Of a stretch of DNA of 64,000 nt, positions 43,606 through 53,109 are shown piece after piece. Position 1 is the stretch's first letter; every line of letters starts with the position of its first letter. The position numbers and the translations under genes were made by a program. The notes beneath the pieces were generated by a model. The model did no database searches. It was given only the letters and a program-made list of their open reading frames with translations, and had not been told where the DNA came from. The DNA comes from Chloroflexota bacterium (lineage in GTDB: Bacteria; Chloroflexota; Anaerolineae; Anaerolineales; Villigracilaceae), in NCBI GenBank assembly GCA_021824575.1, contig JAKAKJ010000084.1, positions 1-64,000 of the forward strand, written 5' to 3'.

Positions 43606-44295
43606 ATGAATGAAATAGATTCACTGATTCAAATCAAAGGATTGCGGGACAGCCTGCTGGTTTCTGTGGCCGAAGCTTCATGGGAGGAACAGCGCGCCGC
43701 GCTGTTGTCACAGATCGACGCACGCCAGGCTTTCTTCCATGGAGCGCGTTTGGCGCTGGATGTCGGCACGCAGATTGTCAAAGTCAATGAATTGGTTGAA
43801 TTGCGCGACCGCCTTTCAGAACGAAATGTTTCGTTATGGGCCGTGATCAGCGAATCGCCGACCACGGAAAACACGGCCCAGCTTCTCGGCCTAGCGACTC
43901 GAATCTCCAAGCCGCAGCCCGAAGATACGCGTCAATTCGCGGTTCAGGACCTTGGCGAAGGGACCGCGCTTTTTGTGAACCGGACTCTTCGCTCCGGCAC
44001 GCGAATCGAATTTGAAAGTCATGTGGTAGTGCTCGGAGATGTGAACCCCGGCGCGGAAATTGTGGCCGAAGGAAACGTGATCGTGTGGGGACGATTGCGC
44101 GGCGCTGTCCATGCCGGTTCGAAAGGGAATGAAAGCGCGGTTGTGTGTGCGCTCGATTTTATGCCGATGCGTTTGCAAATTGCGGAAGACGCGATGAACG
44201 TTGCAGGTCGGAAAGAGACCGGTAGGCCCGAAATGGCTTTTATTCAGGATCAAAAGGTCATCATTGAACCCTGGCAACCGGGGAGTACAGGATAA
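43606..44295 (+). CDS. minC: Septum-site determining protein MinC
   Basis: 229 aa. The N-terminal domain is divergent (SLIQIKGLRDSLLVSV). The C-terminal beta-helix shows RTLRSGTRIEFESHVVVLGD, then VNPGAEIVAEGNVIVWGRLR, the MinC_C signature. It blocks FtsZ ring assembly away from mid-cell together with MinD. Confidence 0.92.
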   Translation: MNEIDSLIQIKGLRDSLLVSVAEASWEEQRAALLSQIDARQAFFHGARLALDVGTQIVKVNELVELRDRLSERNVSLWAVISESPTTENTAQLLGLATRISKPQPEDTRQFAVQDLGEGTALFVNRTLRSGTRIEFESHVVVLGDVNPGAEIVAEGNVIVWGRLRGAVHAGSKGNESAVVCALDFMPMRLQIAEDAMNVAGRKETGRPEMAFIQDQKVIIEPWQPGSTG

Positions 44296-44298
44296 CCC

Positions 44299-45102
44299 AT
44301 GACAGCTCAAGTAATCACGATCTCATCCGGGAAAGGCGGCGTTGGCAAGACAACGACCGTGGCGAATCTTGCTGTGGCCTTGGCGGCGGACGGTGCGAAA
44401 GTCGTTTGCATTGACGGCGACATCGGCCTGCGTAATCTTGATGTCGTCATGGGGTTGGAGAACCGCATCGTCTATGACATCGTGGATGTGATCGAGGGAC
44501 GCTGCAAACTGCGGCAGGCAATGATCCGTGATAAACACCTGACGGAGTTGTACCTGATCCCAGCGGCTCAAACGCGGGACAAGAATGCGGTCTCGCCGTC
44601 CGACATGACGCGCCTGTGCAACGAGCTTCGACCCGAAGTTGATTTCATCCTGATCGATTCTCCGGCAGGCATCGAGCGCGGGTTCCGCAATGCCATCGCA
44701 CCGGCGGACCGCGTTTTAGTGGTGACCAATCCCGAAGTCTCGGCGGTGCGCGACGCGGACCGCGTTGTTGGCATCCTCGAAGCGGAGGAAAAACGTCAAA
44801 CGGGGTTGATCATCAATCGCCTGAATCCTGTTCTGGTAAAACAGCACGACATGCTTTCCGCAAACGATGTGCTTGATTTGCTTGGTATTCAGTTGGTGGG
44901 AATTGTGCCTGAAGATGAGGGCGTCATTGTCAGCTCGAATCGGGGCGCGCCGGTTGCTCAAGACCCAAAGAGCCGCGCCGGACAGGCCTTTCGCAATATC
45001 GCCAAACGCATCAAGGGCGAGGATGTTCCGTTCATGGAATTCGGCAAACAGGACGGCTTGTGGGACCGCATCCAAAGGATGGCTGGAGGGAGGAAAGCAT
45101 GA
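44299..45102 (+). CDS. minD: Septum-site determining ATPase MinD
   Basis: 267 aa. The deviant Walker A is SGKGGVGKTTTVANLAVALA. Typical MinD features follow: DGDIGLRNLDVVMGLENRIV, DFILIDSPAGIERGFRNAI, and a C-terminal amphipathic stretch (WDRIQRMAGGRKA) for membrane binding. It recruits MinC and is driven off by MinE. It overlaps minE by 4 nt. Confidence 0.97.
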   Translation: MTAQVITISSGKGGVGKTTTVANLAVALAADGAKVVCIDGDIGLRNLDVVMGLENRIVYDIVDVIEGRCKLRQAMIRDKHLTELYLIPAAQTRDKNAVSPSDMTRLCNELRPEVDFILIDSPAGIERGFRNAIAPADRVLVVTNPEVSAVRDADRVVGILEAEEKRQTGLIINRLNPVLVKQHDMLSANDVLDLLGIQLVGIVPEDEGVIVSSNRGAPVAQDPKSRAGQAFRNIAKRIKGEDVPFMEFGKQDGLWDRIQRMAGGRKA

Positions 45103-45353
45103 TGAAGTGGTTTGGACGCAAACCCAGCGCAGAAAGTGCGAAGGAACGTTTGCAGTTGGTTTTGATCCATGACCGCACGGCTTTGACACCGGCAGAGATG
45201 ACCGCGCTCAAAGATGAACTTCTGGCCGTCATCTCGCGTCACGTTGAGATTGATCCGGATGCTGTGCAAATCCAATTGGAACACGATGGCCGCACACAGC
45301 GGCTTTTGGCCGATATCCCATTGAGGAGCGTGTCACGCCGTCGCGCGGGATAG
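45099..45353 (+). CDS. minE: Cell-division topological specificity factor MinE
   Basis: 84 aa from the ATG at 45099 (GGAGGGAGG upstream, ATGATGA overlap with minD). MinE features: KERLQLVLIHDRTALTPAEM, then ISRHVEIDPDAVQIQLEHDG. It stimulates MinD ATPase and sets the Min pattern. The ORF-track start at 45060 lies inside minD. Confidence 0.93.
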   Translation: MMKWFGRKPSAESAKERLQLVLIHDRTALTPAEMTALKDELLAVISRHVEIDPDAVQIQLEHDGRTQRLLADIPLRSVSRRRAG

Positions 45354-45360
45354 AGTAAGT

Positions 45361-46458
45361 ATGCGCGGTCTTTCGTGGCGTAATTTCGATTTTTTGCTCT
45401 TCGGCGCGGTGATACTGGCCAGCGCGTTCGGGGCGATGATGATTCGTTCGGCCATTGCCGGGAATGAAACATTGGCTGGTTATGACACGCGCCAGGTTTA
45501 CTTTTCCCTGGCTGGTATCGCGGTCATTCTGCTTCTTGCCAGCATTGATTATCGTTATTGGCTTTCCATTCACTGGCCGATCTACATTGGCATCATGGTT
45601 TTTCTGATTACGCTCTCTGGACTCGGACAGGCGGCGTTTGGCGCACAGCGATGGTTCCAGGTTGGCACACTGTTTTTGCAGCCGACTGAATTTGCGAAGA
45701 TCGTAATCATTCTGGTGTTGGCGCGGTATTTCGAAAAGAGTCAGAATGATCCGCGCGATCTAAAGTGGCTGATAAAAAGTCTGTTATGGGTTTGGGGATT
45801 GGTTATTTGGATTTTGCTCCAGCCGAATCTATCCAATGTGATCGTGTCCATGGTGATTTGGGCGGGGCTGGTGTGGATGAGCGGTGTGCGGATCAAACAG
45901 ATCGTTATGCTGGGTCTGATTTTTCTGGTAGTTGCTGTCGTTGGCTTTCGTTTCCTGCAGCCGTATCAGCAGGCACGCGTCCTAAACTTTGTTCAGCCGG
46001 ATCAAAATGCCCGGCAGGGCGCAGTCTATAACGTTCAGCAGGCACTGATCGCGATCGGCTCCGGCGGATTGTTCGGCGAAGGGTACGGTCACGGGACACA
46101 GACACAGCTTCGTTTCCTGAAAGTCCGTCAAACGGATTTTATCTTCTCGGCGACTGCTGAAGAATTTGGGATGGTCGGCGCAATCATCATAATCCTGATC
46201 GAGGCGCTTATCATCTGGCGCTGTATTCGCGCCGCGCAGAAAGCGCGGGATGTTTCGGGTGCGATGATCGCAATGGGCGTTGCAATCCTGTTGTTCTTCC
46301 AGGGCGCGGCGAACATCGCGGTAAATTTGAATCTGATTCCTGTATCGGGATTGCCGCTGCCGTTCATCAGTTACGGTGGCTCCGGCTTGATGTCGTTGAT
46401 GATCGGCGTGGGACTTGTGGAAAGCGTCGTGATGCGTCACAAAGAGCTTGAATTCTAA
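45361..46458 (+). CDS. rodA: Rod-shape-determining SEDS glycosyltransferase RodA
   Basis: 365 aa with about ten membrane spans. SEDS motifs: GAQRWFQVGTLFLQPTEFAK, the acidic loop region, and LPVSGLPLP-like IPVSGLPLPFISYGGSGLMS near the end. It polymerises glycan strands for lateral wall growth, paired with the PBP2 encoded in the same cluster. Confidence 0.94.
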   Translation: MRGLSWRNFDFLLFGAVILASAFGAMMIRSAIAGNETLAGYDTRQVYFSLAGIAVILLLASIDYRYWLSIHWPIYIGIMVFLITLSGLGQAAFGAQRWFQVGTLFLQPTEFAKIVIILVLARYFEKSQNDPRDLKWLIKSLLWVWGLVIWILLQPNLSNVIVSMVIWAGLVWMSGVRIKQIVMLGLIFLVVAVVGFRFLQPYQQARVLNFVQPDQNARQGAVYNVQQALIAIGSGGLFGEGYGHGTQTQLRFLKVRQTDFIFSATAEEFGMVGAIIIILIEALIIWRCIRAAQKARDVSGAMIAMGVAILLFFQGAANIAVNLNLIPVSGLPLPFISYGGSGLMSLMIGVGLVESVVMRHKELEF

Positions 46459-46494
46459 AAAATTTCTGCGTTTGCGAAATTAGAAAGGTATTGC

Positions 46495-47982
46495 ATGACC
46501 GATTACAATAACCCCGCGCGTGTGCGCGTCGCGCCTTCGCCGACTGGACACATGCATCTTGCCACGGCGCGGACCGCTCTCTATGATTATTTGCTTGCCA
46601 AAAAAACCGGCGGTAAGTTTATTCTGCGCGTGGAAGATACCGATATAAAGCGCACTGTTCCCGGTTCAGAACAGGAAATCATGGATGGCCTGCGCTGGCT
46701 GGGCCTTGACTATGATGAAGGTCCTGATATTGGCGGGCCATTTGGTCCGTATCGTCAGACGGAACGCCGCGATATCTACCAGCAGCACGCAAAAATCCTT
46801 GTTGATAAGGGCCGTGCCTATCCATGCTTCTGCACTCCAGATCGTCTCGAGAAAATGCGTCAGGAACAGCAGAATCGTAAAGAAACGTATCATTACGATG
46901 GGACATGCCGCAGACTCTCACCTGATGAAGCTGCGCGCCGCGTGGCAAATGGCGAGAAGCATGTGATTCGTTTCAAGATGCCGCAGGAAGGTTCAACCAC
47001 GGCTCATGATCTTTTGCGCGGCGACATTGTGATCGAGAACAAAAACATTGATGATTACGTTATTCTAAAATCGGATGGCCTGCCAACGTATCATCTTGCC
47101 GCGATGGTGGACGATCATCTCATGCAAATCACGCATGTCTTGCGCGGCTCGGAGTGGTTGAGCACATTTCCGCTTCATGTCAATGTAGTTCGGGCTTTTG
47201 GTTGGGATGAACCGGAGTGGGTACATCTTTCGCTTTTCCTCAAGCCGAGCGGCAAAGGCAAATTATCCAAACGCGATTCCGAAATTGCCATCAAGGATGG
47301 TTATTCGGTCTTTATCAAAGATATGCGGGATTTGGGTTTCATCCCCGAAGGCGTGTTGAATTGGATTGCCTTGATGGGGTGGGGCGTTCCCGAAGATGAT
47401 GTTATGTCTCTTGAAGAAATGATCAAAAGATTCAGCATTGACAATTTGACTGCATCTCCAGCGGCGATCAACTTCGCCAAGCTGGATCACTTCAACGGGA
47501 CACATATCCGCCTGCTGCCGGACCCGGAGCTGGCCGCGCGTATCAAGCCTTTCTTCATCAAAGCAGGTTATTCCGTCAAGGATGACATGCTGATAAAGAT
47601 CGTCCCGTTGATTCGCGAACGCCTCATCACGCTGGACGATTGCGTTTCATTTGCTGGTTTTTTCTTCGAAGATGTTGTTGAGCCAAACCCGGATGATTTA
47701 ATCGCAAAGGGTTTAGACGCAAAACAATCCGCGGCAATTGCGCGCAAGGCTTATGAAATCCTTTCGGCGTTACCAGATTTGACTCATCAAGTCGCCGAGC
47801 CGCCGATGCGCGCATATGTGGAGCAATCCGGCTTGAGCGCCAATCAAGTTTTTGGTATTCTGCGTGTAGCCACTACAGGACAAAAGGTCAGCCCACCGTT
47901 GTTCGAGAGTATGGAAATAATCGGGAAAGAAAAATCTTTGGAACGATTGAAAAAAGCAATTGAGATGTTAGAGAAAATGTAA
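46495..47982 (+). CDS. gltX: Glutamyl-tRNA synthetase
   Basis: 495 aa class I synthetase. The HIGH-like motif is PSPTGHMHLATARTALYDYL, and the KMSKS-like loop is GKLSKRDSEIAIKDG. RVEDTDIKRTVPGSEQEIMD is characteristic. As a GlnRS gene is present next door, this GltX is probably specific for tRNA-Glu. It begins 36 nt after rodA, and a helical anticodon-binding domain forms the C-terminal third. Confidence 0.95.
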   Translation: MTDYNNPARVRVAPSPTGHMHLATARTALYDYLLAKKTGGKFILRVEDTDIKRTVPGSEQEIMDGLRWLGLDYDEGPDIGGPFGPYRQTERRDIYQQHAKILVDKGRAYPCFCTPDRLEKMRQEQQNRKETYHYDGTCRRLSPDEAARRVANGEKHVIRFKMPQEGSTTAHDLLRGDIVIENKNIDDYVILKSDGLPTYHLAAMVDDHLMQITHVLRGSEWLSTFPLHVNVVRAFGWDEPEWVHLSLFLKPSGKGKLSKRDSEIAIKDGYSVFIKDMRDLGFIPEGVLNWIALMGWGVPEDDVMSLEEMIKRFSIDNLTASPAAINFAKLDHFNGTHIRLLPDPELAARIKPFFIKAGYSVKDDMLIKIVPLIRERLITLDDCVSFAGFFFEDVVEPNPDDLIAKGLDAKQSAAIARKAYEILSALPDLTHQVAEPPMRAYVEQSGLSANQVFGILRVATTGQKVSPPLFESMEIIGKEKSLERLKKAIEMLEKM

Positions 47983-48007
47983 CTGCGTTTCCAGGGCGAT
48001 TTAATTG

Positions 48008-48628
48008 TTAACGACTTGGTCCATGATAAGCAAACATAGGAGTAGATAAAAGCCAAGTGCGCGGAGATGGCTTTATAGAAAAGAGCACGACATTAAAAAT
48101 GCCGGAGACATGTTGCCAATGTCTCCAAATGAATAAGCAGATTTCATCGGTCTCCTTGCCGTTTAGTAGTGAGGCAAAATTCTGCCTTCGATATGTTAGA
48201 AGGTCATATGGCGAATAGTCTTGAATGGTATAAGGAATTAATGCTTCTGGAAATATGTTGTCGTCTTCGCAGTCGTTGTACAATTTTGGATCGAAGTCAC
48301 TTCTTGCCCAACCTTGCTTAAGTAGTTGCTTACTGATATAGCTGATTATTTGCTGCCTGGATTTTTCTTCGGGTATTTTCTCGTATGAAAGGGTTGTAAT
48401 TTCTTTCCAAGTAAAATATCTGAACGTACCTTGTGAAGTTACAGAATAAGTTGGAAACAACCAAATCGGTGAACCGTAGTCGTCATACGGAGGAGAGATC
48501 GACGGCTGTATAAAATGGGGAAAAACTTCGTAAAGATACAAACCTGCCAAGCATAGAAATACAATTCCTAACGATGTGAGCACGACACGAATTATCTTCT
48601 GTTTCTTGCTTTGGTTGGCGGCTTGCAT
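48008..48628 (-). CDS. AT-rich orphan membrane-anchored protein of unknown function
   Basis: 206 aa from the ATG at 48628. The region before it in the ORF track lies at the edge of an R1 repeat. One N-terminal membrane anchor (IIRVVLTSLGIVFLCLAGLY) precedes a soluble domain with no family I recognise. One 60-base line inside it counts only 30% GC, well below neighbouring gltX and glnS, so foreign origin is likely. It converges on gltX. Confidence 0.6.
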   Translation of the reverse strand: MQAANQSKKQKIIRVVLTSLGIVFLCLAGLYLYEVFPHFIQPSISPPYDDYGSPIWLFPTYSVTSQGTFRYFTWKEITTLSYEKIPEEKSRQQIISYISKQLLKQGWARSDFDPKLYNDCEDDNIFPEALIPYTIQDYSPYDLLTYRRQNFASLLNGKETDEICLFIWRHWQHVSGIFNVVLFSIKPSPRTWLLSTPMFAYHGPSR

Positions 48629-48653
48629 CGAACTGTTTATTCCTTCCTCATTA

Positions 48654-48690
48654 AAACAGTAGGTCACGTTTCAAAGGTGACCTACTGTTT
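48654..48690. repeat. Palindromic repeat R1, copy 2
   Basis: AAACAGTAGGTCAC-GTTTCAAAG-GTGACCTACTGTTT has perfect 14-bp arms. Its last base is the end of the glnS stop codon, and it separates glnS from the AT-rich orphan. Confidence 0.85.
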
Positions 48691-50378
48691 TATTGCTTCT
48701 TCTCAATCTTCGCCCATGTGTCTTTGAGCGAGACCGTCAAATTGAAAACGGGTTTGCCATCGGTGGAGTCGGGGTCGGTGCAAAAATATCCCTGGCGCTC
48801 GAATTGGAAACGGTCGCCCGCTTTCGTCGAGGAAAGAAGCGGTTCCACATATCCATTTGCGATTTGCAATGAATTCGGATTCAAGGCGTTCAAATAGTCG
48901 TCTTCGCCTTCTTCGGGATCTTCTTTTGTAAACAAGCGATCATACAATCTGAATTCAGCAGGCTTGGCGTGCGCGGCAGAAACCCAATGAATCGTTGATT
49001 TGACTTTGCGCCCATCGGGCGCGTCGCCGCCGCGCGTAGCGGGATCGTATGTCGCGTGAATTTCAACGATTTCACCTTTATCGTTTTTGATAACGTGTGT
49101 GCATTTGATGAAATACGCATATCGCAAACGGACCTCGTTGCCGGGATAAAGACGATAATATTTCGGCGGAGGCGTCTCGCGGAAATCATCCTGTTCGATG
49201 TAAAGAACTTTGGAAAATGGAACTTTGCGCGTGCCCGCGTTTGGATCTTCGGGATTGTTGACCGCGTCCATTTCCTCGGTTTGATTTTCCGGATAATTGT
49301 CAATCACAACTTTGAGCGGTTTGATCACAGCCATGCGGCGCGGCGAGCGCTTGTTGAGATCATCGCGCACACATTCTTCCAGGAAAGCTACATCTGCGAT
49401 TACACCGGAGTTCGACGTGGCAACAGTGGAAATTCCCATGCGCGTGACGAAATCAATAATGGCTTCAGCGGTATAACCGCGTCGGCGCATAGCGCGCAAG
49501 GTCGGCATGCGCGGGTCATCCCAGCCGCTGACGCGTTTCTCTTCCACGAGGCGGCGCAATTTGCGCTTGCTCATCACGGTGTAATTCAGGTTGAGGCGCG
49601 CAAACTCGATCTGGCGCGGTTTGAAGACTCCTAATTGTTCCGGGAACCATTCATACAGCGGACGGTGGTCGCGATATTCCAGCGAACACAACGAATGCGT
49701 GATGCCTTCCATCGAGTCGTTCTGTCCATGCGCCCAATCGTACATCGGGTAGATTTTCCATTTTGAGCCAGTGCGATGATGCGGCGGCTCATGGATGATG
49801 CGATACATCACCGGATCGCGCATGTTGAGATTGGGATGCGCCATGTCAATCTTGGCGCGCAGGACACGCGAGCCATCGGGGAATTCGCCGTTCTTCATCC
49901 GTTCGAGCAGATCGAGATTTTCTTCAACTGAGCGATTTCGATAAGGCGATTCTTTTCCGGGCTCGGTAAACGTGCCGCGGTTCGCGCTGACTTCCTCCGG
50001 GCTTTGATCGTCCACGTACGCCTTGCCCATTTTGACAAGTTTGACCGCCCACTCATAAAGCAAGTCGAAATAATCGGACGCGTACGTAACCTTGACCCAT
50101 TGGATGCCGAGCCAGTGGGCATCGTCCATGATGGCGTCCACGTATTCGACATCTTCCTTCACGGGATTGGTGTCATCGAAGCGTAGAATCAACTCGCCGT
50201 TGTTTTCCTTTGCGATCAAATAATCAATCATGAACGCTTTGACGTGTCCAATGTGCAGATAGCCGTTTGGTTCAGGCGGCAGGCGCGTGCGGACATAGTT
50301 GAAGCGTCCGCTTTTCAAATCTTCCGCAACCGCTTCGCGGATGAAATCAGTGGGCTTGGTAGTCGATTCGTCGGTCAT
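48690..50378 (-). CDS. glnS: Glutaminyl-tRNA synthetase
   Basis: 562 aa class I synthetase. HIGH motif: [45 protein letters not shown]-like [14 protein letters not shown]. The C-terminal beta-barrel anticodon domain is complete. It charges tRNA-Gln directly, so the organism need not use the Gat amidotransferase for glutamine. A TATAAT on the minus strand at 50443-50438 precedes it. Confidence 0.96.
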   Translation of the reverse strand: MTDESTTKPTDFIREAVAEDLKSGRFNYVRTRLPPEPNGYLHIGHVKAFMIDYLIAKENNGELILRFDDTNPVKEDVEYVDAIMDDAHWLGIQWVKVTYASDYFDLLYEWAVKLVKMGKAYVDDQSPEEVSANRGTFTEPGKESPYRNRSVEENLDLLERMKNGEFPDGSRVLRAKIDMAHPNLNMRDPVMYRIIHEPPHHRTGSKWKIYPMYDWAHGQNDSMEGITHSLCSLEYRDHRPLYEWFPEQLGVFKPRQIEFARLNLNYTVMSKRKLRRLVEEKRVSGWDDPRMPTLRAMRRRGYTAEAIIDFVTRMGISTVATSNSGVIADVAFLEECVRDDLNKRSPRRMAVIKPLKVVIDNYPENQTEEMDAVNNPEDPNAGTRKVPFSKVLYIEQDDFRETPPPKYYRLYPGNEVRLRYAYFIKCTHVIKNDKGEIVEIHATYDPATRGGDAPDGRKVKSTIHWVSAAHAKPAEFRLYDRLFTKEDPEEGEDDYLNALNPNSLQIANGYVEPLLSSTKAGDRFQFERQGYFCTDPDSTDGKPVFNLTVSLKDTWAKIEKKQ

Positions 50379-50437
50379 GAAGGATCCTCGGGAACTTTTT
50401 ACAAAAATCGTGCGTCTTGCTTGAAGTCATCGCATAC

Positions 50438-50466
50438 ATTATAACAAAGGTGCGATGATTTATAAT
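50438..50466. promoter_or_regulatory. Divergent -10 boxes for glnS and the 111-aa membrane gene
   Basis: TATAAT reads leftward at 50443-50438 (glnS) and rightward at 50461-50466 (gene at 50505). The boxes are 17 bp apart, so RNA polymerases at the two promoters would compete. Confidence 0.45.
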
Positions 50467-50504
50467 CCATACGGCACGGTAGCCGTAAATCATTCGGAGG
50501 GACG

Positions 50505-50840
50505 ATGGAAGAAGAAAAACAATCAGGTTTTCTGGGAACATATTTCGACCGCGATATGGTTTTGCGGGTTTCCCGTTTGGCAGATATCATCTCGTGGATC
50601 GTGCTGGTTGTATATCTGTTGACATGGCTCGTCTCAGTAGCGCAATTCATAGTTCAGCTTGCAACAGGCATGTTTTTTGACAAAGGGCAGACCTGGTTGA
50701 ACTGGTTCAACATGTTTTCCCCGTATTTACAGCAGCCTTTACCCGGACTTTTTTACTTTGTCGGACTTCAAGCTGTATCGCATGGACTTTTGATTTTTCT
50801 CGACATCGAGGATAATCTTCGGCGTGCGGCCAGAAAATAG
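50505..50840 (+). CDS. Small membrane protein of unknown function
   Basis: 111 aa with about three hydrophobic segments (IISWIVLVVYLLTWLVSVAQ; GLFYFVGLQAVSHGLLIFL). GGAGGGACG directly precedes the ATG. The C-terminus is basic (NLRRAARK). I do not recognise a family. Confidence 0.7.
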   Translation: MEEEKQSGFLGTYFDRDMVLRVSRLADIISWIVLVVYLLTWLVSVAQFIVQLATGMFFDKGQTWLNWFNMFSPYLQQPLPGLFYFVGLQAVSHGLLIFLDIEDNLRRAARK

Positions 50841-50900
50841 ATTCCATCATCAGAGCGCCGCGTGATGGCGTTCCCGCTTGCGCCAAACGCGGCGGCGTGC

Positions 50901-50906
50901 TAAAAT
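50901..50906 (+). promoter_or_regulatory. Probable -10 box of tRNA-Gln
   Basis: TAAAAT lies about 18 nt before the tRNA 5' end. A weak TTGCGC -35 lies 17 bp upstream. Confidence 0.4.
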
Positions 50907-50924
50907 ATCGCCCGCTGGAAATGG

Positions 50925-50995
50925 TGGGGGCTCGTCTAATGGCAGGACAGCTGACTCTGGATCAGCCAGTAGCGGTTCAAATCCGTTGCCCCCAG
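50925..50995 (+). tRNA. tRNA-Gln (anticodon CTG)
   Basis: The 71-nt cloverleaf is clear. The acceptor stem TGGGGGC/GCCCCCA is perfect. The D arm is GTCT...GGAC. The anticodon stem GCTGA/TCAGC encloses the loop CTCTGGA, giving anticodon CTG for the CAG codon. The T arm AGCGG-TTCAAAT-CCGTT includes one G-T pair. The discriminator is G. CCA is not encoded. Confidence 0.93.
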
Positions 50996-51003
50996 CTTGT
51001 GAG

Positions 51004-51035
51004 GGCCGCCTCAAAAAGGCGGCTCTTCTTTGTTT
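51004..51035 (+). terminator. Terminator of tRNA-Gln
   Basis: GGCCGCC and GGCGGCT form a stem around TCAAAAA, followed by TCTTCTTTGTTT. Confidence 0.75.
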
Positions 51036-51058
51036 GTATTAAGGCCTGTATGCAAATT

Positions 51059-51180
51059 CGTCTCATGCCATTCTCCCGAAGGACATCGGGACGATGTGAG
51101 TGGCCAACGGGAGCGAAGAATCTCGTTTTTCATTCAAGACTTTGAGATTCTTCGTCGCTTCGCTCCTCAGAATGACATGC
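51059..51180. repeat. Palindromic repeat R3, copy 2
   Basis: The left half ends GGGAGCGAAGAATCTC. The right half GAGATTCTTCGTCGCTTCGC followed by TCCTCAGAATGACAT is its inverse, with an insertion in the left half. This is the GTCATTCTGAGGAGCGAAG type of dispersed palindrome. Confidence 0.75.
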
Positions 51181-51339
51181 GCGCAGATTGTACGGAGAAG
51201 CGCGGTTGCGAAAGAGAACTCTCCCAAGTTCGACTGAAGCCGTTTTGTGAAATGCTGATAATCGCCGGGGAAAAAACTTGCTATAATTCTTTGTAAGAAA
51301 CAACCGGGTCAATTAATCAAAAGATTGGCAAAGGATCGA

Positions 51340-52218
51340 ATGGATATCACAGTTGCTTTAGGCGGCGGCGGGGCAAAAGGAAACTCGCACATCGGCGTGT
51401 TGCGTGTTTTGGAAAACGAAGGATTCCGCGTCCGTGCCATTGCCGGAACCAGCTTTGGGGGCATGGTGGCCTGTTTCTACGCGGCCGGCCACAGTGCGGA
51501 TGAGATCGAGGAAATTTTTGCCGCGGTGGATCAGTCGCGTTTGTATGATCGCCTCGCGGACGAGAGTCCATCCTTCCTCGGATTGGGCCGCGTGCATCAA
51601 TGGCTCGATCATTATTTCGGCAAGCTTACGTTCGAAGAATTGAAAATCCCGTGTGCGGTCACAGCTGTGGATTTGAACAAATCGCAGGAAGTCATATTGA
51701 GAAGCGGAAATGTGCGCGATGCGATTCTGTCCACCATTGCGGTGCCCGGCATCTTCCCGGCGTTCCGCATGAACGATTGGGAATTGTTGGATGGCGGCGT
51801 GTTGAACCCGGTTCCGGTGGCGTTGGTGCGTTCGCTCGCGCCGGGCTTGCCGGTGGTTGCCGTGCCGCTCAACGATCCGCTTGGAGAGCCGCCGCGTTCG
51901 ATCTCGATGCGCCTGCCGAGCGCATTGCCTGCGCCGCTTGTCTCGCGTCTGAGCCGCTTGAGAATCGCACAGGCTTTCGATATTTTTATGCGCTCGATTG
52001 ATATCGGCAATCGTCAGGTTACGGAACTTCGCCTTCAACTCGAAAAGCCGCAGGTAATTATCCGCCCGGAGGTGGGTGAGGTTGGTTTGTTGGATCAGGT
52101 GAATGTGCATGAGATTGCGCTGCGCGGCGAAGCCGCGGCGCGGGCCGCCTTGCCGGAACTTAAGCGGGTGACATCGTGGACGAATCGCCTGCGCCGTCAA
52201 ATCTTTGGAGAGAATTGA
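51340..52218 (+). CDS. Patatin-like phospholipase
   Basis: 292 aa from the ATG at 51340 (AAAGGA 4 nt upstream); the TTG at 51325 is the ORF-track start. The oxyanion motif is ALGGGGAKGNSHIGVL, the nucleophile serine is in GTSFGGMVA, and the catalytic Asp is in LLDGGVLNPVP. It hydrolyses acyl esters of lipids. Overlap TGATG with the next gene indicates coupling. Confidence 0.92.
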   Translation: MDITVALGGGGAKGNSHIGVLRVLENEGFRVRAIAGTSFGGMVACFYAAGHSADEIEEIFAAVDQSRLYDRLADESPSFLGLGRVHQWLDHYFGKLTFEELKIPCAVTAVDLNKSQEVILRSGNVRDAILSTIAVPGIFPAFRMNDWELLDGGVLNPVPVALVRSLAPGLPVVAVPLNDPLGEPPRSISMRLPSALPAPLVSRLSRLRIAQAFDIFMRSIDIGNRQVTELRLQLEKPQVIIRPEVGEVGLLDQVNVHEIALRGEAAARAALPELKRVTSWTNRLRRQIFGEN

Positions 52219-52445
52219 TGAAGCGTGATTTGCGCGAATACGCGAGGCAGACTAATATTCAGCTCGCGGCGGGCGCATTCATCCTGTTGTTTGTCTTTGG
52301 CATTGCGCTGATCTATTTTATTTATGGCCCCGGCGCGGCGCTCGTCGGTTTTCTATGTTTGCTCGGCGCGCTCGTGCCAATCAGCTTGATTCTTCTTGCA
52401 TTATTTGGCATTGATTGGATTGTTAAACGTGCGAATTCAAAGTGA
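52218..52445 (+). CDS. Small two-span membrane protein of unknown function
   Basis: 75 aa from the ATG at 52218, which overlaps the patatin stop as TGATG. Two hydrophobic spans (FILLFVFGIALIYFIYG; PISLILLALFGIDWIV). No family recognised. It probably belongs to the patatin-hydrolase unit. Confidence 0.7.
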   Translation: MKRDLREYARQTNIQLAAGAFILLFVFGIALIYFIYGPGAALVGFLCLLGALVPISLILLALFGIDWIVKRANSK

Positions 52446-53109
52446 CACTGATTTGATTACCTTTCAAGATTGGACATTACGCGTCCGGCCCGCGGCGGCG
52501 GGCGTGCCCCGTTTAATGTTGCTGATCCACGGCTGGACGGGCGACGAAAATTCGATGTGGGTCTTCGCGCGCAGCCTGCCGCGTGATTTTTGGATGATCG
52601 CGCCCCGGGCGCCGTACGCGACGGAGCGTGGCGGCTATTCATGGCGTCCGCCCCGCGCGGAAAACGTTCGCCGCACCCCGAACGATTCCCGCGGCTGGCC
52701 CGGCTTCGACGATTTTCGTCACGCGGCTGATTCGTTGATTCGCCTCGTTGACGCTTATGCCGCGCAAAATGGAATGGATGTCAAACAATTCGATGTAATG
52801 GGTTTTAGTCAGGGCGCGGCGCTGACGAATACGATCGCGCTTTTGTACCCGGAGCGGATTCGGCGCGCGGGCGTGCTTGCTGGTTTTATTCCAGCAGGCG
52901 CGGAGTCGGTGATCGAGAAGCGTCCATTAAACGGCAAGCCGATTTTCGTCGCGCACGGAACGCTGGATGAAATGGTCAGCATCGAATATGCGCGGCAGTC
53001 TGTCGAAATGCTGGAACGCGCGGGCGCTTCCGTCACGTTTTGCGAAGATGAAGTCGGCCATAAGGTCAGCGCGAATTGTATGCGTGGTCTGGAACAATTT
53101 TTTGCGTAG
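52429..53109 (+). CDS. Alpha/beta hydrolase, carboxylesterase/phospholipase type
   Basis: About 226 aa from the GTG at 52429, inside the end of the previous gene. The nucleophile elbow is GFSQGAAL, the acid is in AHGTLDEMVSIEYA, and the histidine in DEVGHKVS. LLIHGWTGDENSM provides the oxyanion region. Substrate could be a lipid or small ester. No signal peptide. Confidence 0.85.
   Translation: MRIQSDTDLITFQDWTLRVRPAAAGVPRLMLLIHGWTGDENSMWVFARSLPRDFWMIAPRAPYATERGGYSWRPPRAENVRRTPNDSRGWPGFDDFRHAADSLIRLVDAYAAQNGMDVKQFDVMGFSQGAALTNTIALLYPERIRRAGVLAGFIPAGAESVIEKRPLNGKPIFVAHGTLDEMVSIEYARQSVEMLERAGASVTFCEDEVGHKVSANCMRGLEQFFA

Larger units (their letters stand above)
50996..51339. other. 343-bp intergenic region: terminator, R3 repeat, patatin promoter
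   Basis: It holds the tRNA terminator (51004-51035), a full copy of the R3 palindromic repeat (51059-51180) and a TATAAT at 51282-51287 for the patatin gene. The small ORFs there are repeat translations. Confidence 0.6.

Noticed and set aside
51030-51296. 88-aa ORF after tRNA-Gln
   Set aside because: It translates the R3 repeat and has no domain features.
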